Below are positions 14,547 to 21,242 of a stretch of DNA of 64,000 nucleotides, one piece after another. The notes under the pieces are model-generated. The model was not told the DNA's origin. It made no database searches and saw only the letters and a program-made list of their open reading frames with translations. A program made the translations under genes and the position numbers. Source of the DNA: Bog-532 sp963805255. GTDB lineage: Bacteria > Actinomycetota > Actinomycetes > Streptosporangiales > Streptosporangiaceae. How positions within the stretch are numbered: the stretch's first letter is position 1; each line of letters opens with the position of its first letter. The stretch is taken from the NCBI GenBank assembly GCA_963805255.1, contig CAWDTK010000011.1, positions 62,001 through 126,000 on the forward strand, written 5' to 3'.

Positions 14547-16582
14547 CAGGCCTCCCCCGTGCTTTCGGCTTCCTGGCGCCCCGTACCGGCCTGCTGGCCC
14601 CTGCCTTCGCCCTCCTGGCGCAGCGCGGCGGCGATGGTCTCCGCGAGGCGCGGCCCGATGCCGGGCACCGTCGCGATCTCCTCCGGGGTCGCCGCGGACA
14701 GCTTGCGCACCGAGCCGAACCGCTTGAGCAGGGCGGCCCGCCGGGCCGGCCCGAGGCCGGCGATGTCGTCCAGCGCGCTCGCGGTGAAGCCCCGGGACCG
14801 CTTCTGCCGATGGTAGGTGATCGCGAACCGGTGCGCCTCGTCCCGGACCCGTTGCAGCAGGTAGAGCCCCTCGCTGCTGCGTGGCAGGATGACCGGGAAC
14901 TCCTCCCCCGGCAGCCAGACCTCTTCCAGGCGCTTGGCCAGCCCGCACACGGCCACGTCATCGATGCCCAGGTCGGTCAGGGCCCGCCAGGCCGCGTCCG
15001 CCTGGGCCGGGCCGCCGTCGACGACCACCAGATTAGGTGGATACGCGAACTTGCGCTGGCGCATCGCGGCGTCCCGTTCGGCCGTATTTTCCTCAGGATC
15101 CTGCTCGGGATCGCCCAGTACGTCCAGCTCACCGGTTTCCTCGCGTTCTTCCAGGTAGCGCCGGAACCGGCGGGTGATCACCTCGTAGATCGAGGAGATA
15201 TCGTCGGTGCCGTCGTCGCCGCGGATGGAGAACCGGCGGTACTCGCTCTTGCGCGCCAGGCCATCCTCGAACACGACCATCGACGCCACGACGTGCGTGC
15301 CCTGCAGGCTGGACACGTCGTAGCACTCGATCCGCAGCGGCGCGTCGTCCAGGCCGAGCGCTTCCTGGATCTCGTGCATGGCCCGGCTCCGGGTGGTCAG
15401 GTCGCTGGCCCGCCGGGTCTTGTGCAGCGCCAGCGATTGCATGGCGTTGCGCGCGACCGTCTCCAGCAGCGCCTTCTTGTCGCCGCGCCGCGGCACCCGC
15501 AGGTCGACCGGGCCGCTGCGGCGGGCGGCCAGCCATTCCGCGACCGTCCCGGCTTCCGGCGGCAGCGCGGACACCAGAACCTCGCGGGGGACGCCGCTGC
15601 CGGGGCCTTCGGCGGAACCTGGCCCGGCGTCGGCCGCGTTCACGGCCGTCTCCCCGTAGACCTGCCCGAGGAAGTTCTCGACCAGTTCCCCGGTCGTCAC
15701 GTCCTCGACCTTTTCCAGCACCCAGCCGCGCTGGCCGCGCACCCGGCCGTCGCGGACGTAGAAGATCTGCACGGCCGCTTCGAGCTGGTCCTCGGCCAGG
15801 GCGATCACGTCGCAGTCGGTCCTGTCCCCGAGCACGACGGCCTGCTTTTCCAGCGCCCGCTCCAGCGCGCGCATGTCGTCCCGCAGCCGCGCGGCGCGCT
15901 CGAACTCCTCGGCCGCCGCGGCCTGCCGCATCTCCGCCTCGATCCGGCGGATGAACCGCGCGGTCTGGCCGGCCATGAAGTCGCAGAAGTCCTCGGCCAG
16001 CTTGCGGTGCTCGGCCGCGCTCACCCGCTCCACGCACGGCGCCGAGCACTTGCCGATGTAGCCGAGCAGGCAGGGGCGGCCAATCTGCCCGGCACGCTTG
16101 AATACCCCGGCCGAACACGTCCGGACCGGGAACACCCGGAGCAGGGTGTCCACCGTGTCCCGGATCGCCCAGGCGTGCGAGTAGGGCCCGAAGTACCGGG
16201 TGCCCTTGCGCTTCGCCCCCCGCATCACCATGACCCGGGGGTACTCCTCGCTCATGGTGACCGCGAGATACGGGTAACTCTTGTCGTCCCGGTATTTGAC
16301 GTTGTACCTGGGGTCGAACTCCTTGATCCAGGAGTATTCGAGCTGGAGGGCCTCCACCTCGGTGCCGACCATGGTCCAGTCGACCCCGGCCGCCGACGTC
16401 AGCATGGCCTGGGTCCGCGGGTGCAGGCTGGCGAAGTCCGCGAAGTAGGAGTTCAGCCGCTGCCGCAGGGACTTGGCCTTGCCCACGTAGATGACCCGGC
16501 CGCGCGCGTCACGGAACCTGTAGACCCCGGGCGACTCCGGGATGGAGCCCGGGGCCGGCCGGTAGGTCGCCGGATCTGCCAC
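14546..16582 (-). CDS. uvrC: Excinuclease ABC subunit C
   Basis: A 678-residue UvrC, which makes both incisions in nucleotide excision repair after UvrAB. In order: GIY-YIG nuclease (SPGVYRFRDARGRVIYVGKAKSLRQRL, residues 18-44), a Cys-rich segment (CLLGYIGKCSAPCV), the UVR motif (ERAARLRDDMRALERALEKQ), the RNase H-like C-terminal nuclease (LRIECYDVSSLQGTHVVASMVVFEDG and VVVDGGPAQADAAW), and a tandem helix-hairpin-helix (DDIAGLGPARRAALLKRFGSVRKL, IATVPGIGPRLAETI). It is the first gene of the rapZ-yvcK-whiA operon, and the length is normal for the family. Confidence 0.97.
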   Translation of the reverse strand: MADPATYRPAPGSIPESPGVYRFRDARGRVIYVGKAKSLRQRLNSYFADFASLHPRTQAMLTSAAGVDWTMVGTEVEALQLEYSWIKEFDPRYNVKYRDDKSYPYLAVTMSEEYPRVMVMRGAKRKGTRYFGPYSHAWAIRDTVDTLLRVFPVRTCSAGVFKRAGQIGRPCLLGYIGKCSAPCVERVSAAEHRKLAEDFCDFMAGQTARFIRRIEAEMRQAAAAEEFERAARLRDDMRALERALEKQAVVLGDRTDCDVIALAEDQLEAAVQIFYVRDGRVRGQRGWVLEKVEDVTTGELVENFLGQVYGETAVNAADAGPGSAEGPGSGVPREVLVSALPPEAGTVAEWLAARRSGPVDLRVPRRGDKKALLETVARNAMQSLALHKTRRASDLTTRSRAMHEIQEALGLDDAPLRIECYDVSSLQGTHVVASMVVFEDGLARKSEYRRFSIRGDDGTDDISSIYEVITRRFRRYLEEREETGELDVLGDPEQDPEENTAERDAAMRQRKFAYPPNLVVVDGGPAQADAAWRALTDLGIDDVAVCGLAKRLEEVWLPGEEFPVILPRSSEGLYLLQRVRDEAHRFAITYHRQKRSRGFTASALDDIAGLGPARRAALLKRFGSVRKLSAATPEEIATVPGIGPRLAETIAAALRQEGEGRGQQAGTGRQEAESTGEA

Positions 16583-16678
16583 GCAGTAACTCTACGGCGG
16601 CCCGGCGACGATCCGGGCCTTCCCGCGGTCAGCCCCGGTGATCGGCGTTGGTTTCCGCAGATGAGAACGGACACCCGC

Positions 16679-17551
16679 TCAGACCGGCGCGGTGCAGGAG
16701 CCGAAGCCGCTGGTCTGCCAGGCGGCACCGTCCGGGGTGATGCCGAGGGCCTCGTAACCGTCCAGGCTCCCGACCCACTCCCGGGCGGTTCCCCCCATCG
16801 CGAACGCGGCGGTCGCGTAGGCGTCGGCCGAGGTCACCCGCGGCCCGACGACGGTGACGCTGGCCAGTTCCGCGGCCGGCCGGCCGGTACGGGGATTGAT
16901 GATGTGCGCGCCGCGCTCGGCCGTCCCGGAGGTGGCCACCGCGACATCACGGCCGGTTATAACGGCCGCCAGCGCGGAGGGACGCAGCGGGTGCGCGATG
17001 CCGATCCGCCATGGCCGTCCGGGCTCCGGCTCGCCCGTGCACTGCAGGTCGCCGGCGCCGTTGACGCTGTGGCCGGAGCAGCCGGCGGCGCTCAGCATGA
17101 CCGCCGCCCGCTCGATCGCCCAGCCCTTGACCAGGCCCGACGGGTCGAACCGGCCGCCGGGCCAGTCGGTGAAGTAGCCGTCGCTCAGCTCGCGGATCAC
17201 CGCGCACTCACCGATGACCTCGGCGAGTTCGGGCGCGCACTGCGCCAGAGTGAGCTCGCCGCGGCCGAACCGGCTGACGTCACTGTCGTCGCGGTACGTC
17301 GAGAACGTCGCGTCCACCCAGTGCAGCCAGTTCAGTACCTCCGGCAGCGCCGGGACGGCCGCCGCCGGGATGTCGAAGGAGAACACCGTGCCCATGACGT
17401 GCTCGGCGTGGCGGAGCCGCCCAACCGGCCGCCCGATGCCGATCGCGCTCGGGCTCGTGGCGCCCAGGCCGGCCACGTTCGGGGCGGTCACGCTCACGCC
17501 GGACGCGCCCGCGCTGGTTGCGGGCGGGCCGGACGCGCTCGCGGCGGCCAC
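16679..17551 (-). CDS. apbE: FAD:protein FMN transferase (ApbE)
   Basis: A 290-residue ApbE-type flavin transferase. It attaches FMN covalently to Thr/Ser of FMN-binding domains, using FAD and Mg2+. Family motifs: HVMGTVFSFDI, LNWLHWVDATFSTYRDDSDVSRF, FDPSGLVKGWAIERA, GAGDLQCTG, VATSGTAERGAHIINPRTGRP, and SADAYATAAFAMG with the metal-binding Asp. The first about 45 residues are Ala/Ser/Gly-rich and not a clear signal peptide. The GTG start overlaps the stop of the FMN-binding gene (TAGTG), so the two are translationally coupled and this enzyme is likely to modify that neighbour. Confidence 0.93.
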   Translation of the reverse strand: MAAASASGPPATSAGASGVSVTAPNVAGLGATSPSAIGIGRPVGRLRHAEHVMGTVFSFDIPAAAVPALPEVLNWLHWVDATFSTYRDDSDVSRFGRGELTLAQCAPELAEVIGECAVIRELSDGYFTDWPGGRFDPSGLVKGWAIERAAVMLSAAGCSGHSVNGAGDLQCTGEPEPGRPWRIGIAHPLRPSALAAVITGRDVAVATSGTAERGAHIINPRTGRPAAELASVTVVGPRVTSADAYATAAFAMGGTAREWVGSLDGYEALGITPDGAAWQTSGFGSCTAPV

Positions 17552-18075
17552 TACGCGCGGGCCTTGTCCAGCGCGCTCTGCAGCGACTTGATGTAGCCGG
17601 CGCTCGTATAGCTGGCCCCGGAGACGGCGTTGATCTTCGCGCTCTGCGCGGTCAGGGTCTCGTTGTTCAGCTGGGGAAGAGCACGCCCGTCGATCATTTC
17701 GCTGTTGATGCCGTCGTCGGTGTGCTGCAGCACGGTGACCTTGACGATCTTCCCGGCGTTGAGCGTCACCTGCACCTGGGTCGGGCCGTACCCGGTGCTG
17801 ATCACGTCCCCGGTGACCGCGGTCCCCGTCCCCGAGCCCGCACTGACGGGCGCCGACGCGGCCGCCGCCGCGCCACCCGCCGATCCCGCGGAAGTGCCTG
17901 ACCCGGACGACGACGGTCCTCCTGAGGCCGCCGGGCCGACCGGGCCCGCCTGGCCCGCTGGACCCCCCGGGCCCGTCACTCCCGCTACCGCGGCCGAGCC
18001 CATGTGACTCCGGAACGACAGCAGCATGATCAGCCCGGCGATGGTACCGCCAAGAGCGAGCACTACCCGGCGCAT
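17551..18075 (-). CDS. Extracytoplasmic FMN-binding domain protein
   Basis: A 174-residue protein with an N-terminal membrane anchor (MRRVVLALGGTIAGLIMLLSF), a Gly/Ser/Pro-rich linker (about residues 35-80), and a C-terminal FMN-binding domain. The flavinylation motif is in INAVSGASYTSAGYIKSLQSAL, where the Ser in SGAS-Y(T) corresponds to the covalently modified Thr/Ser of the family. It is predicted to face the outside of the membrane and carry electrons from the neighbouring flavocytochrome. It overlaps apbE by one base. Confidence 0.9.
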   Translation of the reverse strand: MRRVVLALGGTIAGLIMLLSFRSHMGSAAVAGVTGPGGPAGQAGPVGPAASGGPSSSGSGTSAGSAGGAAAAASAPVSAGSGTGTAVTGDVISTGYGPTQVQVTLNAGKIVKVTVLQHTDDGINSEMIDGRALPQLNNETLTAQSAKINAVSGASYTSAGYIKSLQSALDKARA

Positions 18076-18144
18076 CGGCTTCCTCCGTTCGACGTTCGCA
18101 GGTCAGGTTCGCTTCGGATGCGGCAGTGCGCAGAATTCAGGTGC

Positions 18145-19599
18145 TCAGAATTCAAAGGACTCGTGGTGGATCTGCCCGCGCGGCACGCCCGCCACGTTCA
18201 GGGCGGCGATGGCGGATTCGGTCATGCCGGCCGGGCCGCACACGTAGACGTCGTAGCGGTGCAGCCCGGGCACGATGGACAGCAGCCGGTCAGCGGTCAG
18301 CGGGTCCGCGCCGAGCCGGGCCCGCGAGCCGATCAGGTAGTGCACCGCGGCACCGCGGTCCCGGGCGATGGCGTCCAGCTCGGGACCGAACACGACATCG
18401 CCGGGGCTGCTCGCCCGGTAGATGAGGGTGACCTCACCGGGCAGCGTCGCGAACATCGCGCGCAGCGGCGTGATACCGACTCCGCCGGCCAGCAGCAGCA
18501 CCCGGCGGCCGTCCCGTGCCGGGGTGAACGCCCCGTACGGTCCCTCCGCGATGACCCGGGTCCCCGGGCGGAGCCGGCTCACCGCGCCGCTGTGGTCGCC
18601 GCGGTCCTTGACGGTGATCCGCATGACGTCGGAGCGGGGCGCCGCGGACAGCGAGTACGGATGCGAGGACCACCACATGCCGCGGGTGAGAAACCGCCAG
18701 CGGAAGAACTGCCCCGGATCGGCCTGAAGCTCGTCCAGGTGCTGGCCGCCGATGTACACGGACACCACGTCGGCTGATTCCCGGCGCAGGGCGACGACGT
18801 GGAACCGGTGATGGGCCGCGCTGCGCAGCGGGCTGATGACCCGGTACCAGGCCAGCAGCGCGGCGACCGACGCGTACAGCAGCGACCAGACGAACCGCGC
18901 CTTGAGGCTGCTGATGAAGGACGCGCCGTCCGCGAACTGATGGCTGAACGCCAGCGCGATGGCCAGGTATGTGTAGAAATGCAGGTGATACCAGGTGTCG
19001 TAGGACAGGCGGCGGCGGGCGGCGCGCGCGGACACCAGGCCGATGCCCAGGAACAGGAACCCGGCCACGGTCGCCATCAGTACGTCCGGGTACGACGTAA
19101 GCAAGGTGCTCGTCTCGCTGACCAGCCCATCGTGCGCGGTGACCGAATATCCCCAGGTGATGAGCAGGGCGTGCGCGACGATCACGCTGACGACGTACCG
19201 GCCGCCCATCGCGTGCCAGCGCGCCAGCCGGTCGGTGCCGATCCCCAGTTCCAGCGGCGGGAGGCGGGCCATGAGCGCGACCAGCACGACGACCCCGTAG
19301 CCGGCGAGCAGGCCGAGGATGCGTCCCGCATTGGTGAGCCAGTCGCCCAGGCCGTGGACGGATGGCGTGGCCGACCACCACAGCGCGAGGACGGCCAGCG
19401 CGCCGGCGCCGATGAGGGACAGCACCAGCCAAGGGCGTGCGCGCAGGCGTTCCGGTGGCTCGACGACCCGGCGCGCCCGCTCATGCGGGCGGGCGGCCGC
19501 GGCCCGGCGGGCCCTGGACGGGCCAGTTCCGTGCGCACCCGGGGTGGACGCGGTGGACCCGTTGGGCGGGCCCGGCCGTGGTTCGACGCTAAGCATCAC
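18145..19599 (-). CDS. Ferric-reductase-like transmembrane flavocytochrome
   Basis: A 484-residue membrane oxidoreductase. Residues 55-260 hold about six transmembrane helices with paired His candidates for haem (RWHAMGG, VAHALLITWG, WYHLHFYTYLAIALAFSHQF). The cytoplasmic reductase domain has the FAD motif HPYSLSAAP, the nucleotide-binding LLLAGGVGITPLRAMF, and YVCGPAGMTESAI near the end. It should move electrons from NAD(P)H through FAD and haem across the membrane. The GTG/ATG start pair follows AGGAGG. Downstream partners are the FMN-binding protein and ApbE; upstream is the Rieske lipoprotein. Confidence 0.92.
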   Translation of the reverse strand: MMLSVEPRPGPPNGSTASTPGAHGTGPSRARRAAAARPHERARRVVEPPERLRARPWLVLSLIGAGALAVLALWWSATPSVHGLGDWLTNAGRILGLLAGYGVVVLVALMARLPPLELGIGTDRLARWHAMGGRYVVSVIVAHALLITWGYSVTAHDGLVSETSTLLTSYPDVLMATVAGFLFLGIGLVSARAARRRLSYDTWYHLHFYTYLAIALAFSHQFADGASFISSLKARFVWSLLYASVAALLAWYRVISPLRSAAHHRFHVVALRRESADVVSVYIGGQHLDELQADPGQFFRWRFLTRGMWWSSHPYSLSAAPRSDVMRITVKDRGDHSGAVSRLRPGTRVIAEGPYGAFTPARDGRRVLLLAGGVGITPLRAMFATLPGEVTLIYRASSPGDVVFGPELDAIARDRGAAVHYLIGSRARLGADPLTADRLLSIVPGLHRYDVYVCGPAGMTESAIAALNVAGVPRGQIHHESFEF

Positions 19600-19632
19600 A
19601 TTCCCCTCCTGAGCCCTCGGCCTGGCGCTCCA

Positions 19633-20097
19633 TCAGGCCAGCGTGATCTGGCCGGACTGGACCTTGAGGGGCTGGGCGGGCAGCGGGGCGGGGGCCGGGC
19701 CCGCGACCACTTGCCCGTCTCTGACGCTGAAGCGGCTGCCGTGACAGGGACAGTCGATCGTCCCGTCCGCGACCCGATCGACGATGCACTGCATATGCGT
19801 GCACACCGCGCTGAATCCCCTGAAATCACCGGCCGTGAGCTGGGTCACCACGACCCGGGCCGAGGTGAAGACCTTGCCCCCGCCCAGCGGAATCTCGCTC
19901 GTGCTGGCCAGCGCGCCGCTGCTGCCCGCCTGGCCCGTGCCACCGCCCGTGGCCGCGCTGCCGCCGCCGGAGGCGGTACCGCTCGCCGCGCCGGAGGAAC
20001 CGCCGCCGCACGCGGTGAGCGTGCCCGCCAGGCCAGCCAGGCCGACGCCGGCGAGCAGGCCGCGGCGGGTGGTCTCAGCATGGTGCTGCTGGGTCAC
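19633..20097 (-). CDS. Rieske [2Fe-2S] lipoprotein
   Basis: A 154-residue exported Rieske protein. The N-terminus has twin arginines and a lipobox-like Cys (TTRRGLLAGVGLAGLAGTLTACGG), so Tat export and lipidation are likely. A Gly/Ser-rich linker follows, then the cluster motifs CTHMQC and CPCHGSRFSVRDG, which supply the two Cys and two His ligands, and VQSGQITLA at the end. It is the first gene of the operon with the flavocytochrome, FMN-binding protein and ApbE. It may accept or donate electrons on the outer face. Confidence 0.93.
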   Translation of the reverse strand: MTQQHHAETTRRGLLAGVGLAGLAGTLTACGGGSSGAASGTASGGGSAATGGGTGQAGSSGALASTSEIPLGGGKVFTSARVVVTQLTAGDFRGFSAVCTHMQCIVDRVADGTIDCPCHGSRFSVRDGQVVAGPAPAPLPAQPLKVQSGQITLA

Positions 20098-20310
20098 AGG
20101 TGATCCTCCGGTGTCGATCGGGTCACAGGTGGGCTGCCACTCATTGATACGTGCCCGGGTGGCCGTCTGTTCAGCAACCGGGCCGTCCGTAATCGCCTGT
20201 TAAGAGGCGGCCATAAACCGAACGGAATACGCGTCCGCGTGTGTGGGCAAAATGGCCCGGCGCCCCGGCGGGGAAAACGTCAGCCGGCCCAAAGGCACAA
20301 AGGGATTGCC

Positions 20311-20397
20311 GGGCCCGGGCGTTTACCCGCCAGGCCGGTCAGGCCGGTCAGGCCGGGCCCGGGCCTTTACCCGCCGGGCGGGTCAGGCGGGTCAGGT
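20311..20397. repeat. Degenerate 44-bp tandem repeat after a hypothetical gene
   Basis: Two copies, at 20311 and 20355, each start GGGCCCGGGC(G/C)TTTACCCGCC and continue with GG(C/G)CGGTCAGG-type decamers. The second copy runs into the stop codon of the gene ending at 20392. The GGGCCCGGGC units can pair with one another, so a terminator role is possible but unproven. Confidence 0.65.
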
Positions 20398-21183
20398 GTC
20401 GGGCCAGTTGGGCGGGAGGACGTCGGAGCTGGCCCCCATGGCGTCGCGGAGCCGCGCGCGGAAGCTCTCGTGCAGTTCGGGTCCCCAGGCGTACTGGCTC
20501 GGCACCTGGATGGCGCTGAGCAGGATCTCCCGCAGGTCGCGGGCCCGGCCGCCGCCTTGCGCCAGCGGCAGGGCGGCGAGGGAGTACATCTGGTCCAGGG
20601 CGCCGAACAGCTCGTTGGCCAGCAGCGGCAGCGTCCCGTAGCAGACCGCGGCCTCCACGAACCCTTCCCACCAGGTGGGCGGCGCGTCATCGTGGTCGGA
20701 CGGCACTTCGTCGCCGCCGAACGCGCGGCGCAGCCTCGTCCGTACGGCCGTCCCCACGGCCGGGTCGGGATCCTCGAGGCCGCGCTGCCAGACGAGGGCC
20801 GCGTCGGCGTCACGCTCCCGCAGGGGCAACGTCCGCGCCAGCAGCTCGACGGCGAGCGGCACGATGTCGCCGTCCCCCGATTCACAGCCCCGGGAGAACG
20901 CGTCGATGGCCCGGTCGAGATAGCCCATGCCCTCGGCGACGGAATCCGCCGGGTCAGTACCACCCAGGCTCGGGCCAACCAGGTTCGGGCCGGCCGGGCC
21001 TGGGGCGGCCGGGCCGCTGTCGGCCGTCTCCGCCAGTGTCTCGGCGGCCACATCCGGCGTATACGTCTCGGCTGTCGTGCCGGGCGGCTCCGGCCCTTCG
21101 GCAGTCATGGCGGAAGACTCGGCCACATCCGGCGTATACGTCTCGGCTGTCGTGCCGGGCGGCTCCGGCCCTTCGGCAGTCAT
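20392..21183 (-). CDS. Hypothetical protein with duplicated N-terminus
   Basis: A 263-residue protein of unknown function. The core (about residues 80-263) is predicted helical and contains GYLDRAIDAFSRGCESGDGD, LPLRERDADAALVWQRGLED and PPTWWEGFVEAAVCYGTLPL. The first 50 residues are two exact copies of a 25-residue block (MTAEGPEPPGTTAETYTPDV...), caused by a 75-bp tandem duplication that also duplicates the start codon, so starts at 21183 and 21108 are both possible and share the same upstream bases. No Shine-Dalgarno is obvious at either. It lies 59 bp downstream of gcvP. Confidence 0.75.
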   Translation of the reverse strand: MTAEGPEPPGTTAETYTPDVAESSAMTAEGPEPPGTTAETYTPDVAAETLAETADSGPAAPGPAGPNLVGPSLGGTDPADSVAEGMGYLDRAIDAFSRGCESGDGDIVPLAVELLARTLPLRERDADAALVWQRGLEDPDPAVGTAVRTRLRRAFGGDEVPSDHDDAPPTWWEGFVEAAVCYGTLPLLANELFGALDQMYSLAALPLAQGGGRARDLREILLSAIQVPSQYAWGPELHESFRARLRDAMGASSDVLPPNWPDT

Positions 21184-21194
21184 GGCGGAAGACT
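21045..21194. repeat. Exact 75-bp tandem duplication containing a start codon
   Basis: Positions 21045-21119 and 21120-21194 are identical. The unit includes the start codon and the 11 bases before it, so two equivalent translation starts exist 75 bp apart, in frame. Perfect identity suggests a recent slippage event. Confidence 0.95.
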
Positions 21195-21242
21195 AAGGGG
21201 GAACGCCGCGTCCCGGCTAGCCGGCGCGGCGTTAGCGCCAGG

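Noticed and set aside
14810..17596. 928-codon plus-strand frame
   Set aside because: It is antisense to uvrC and apbE, has no domain likeness, and reflects third-position GC bias in the true genes.
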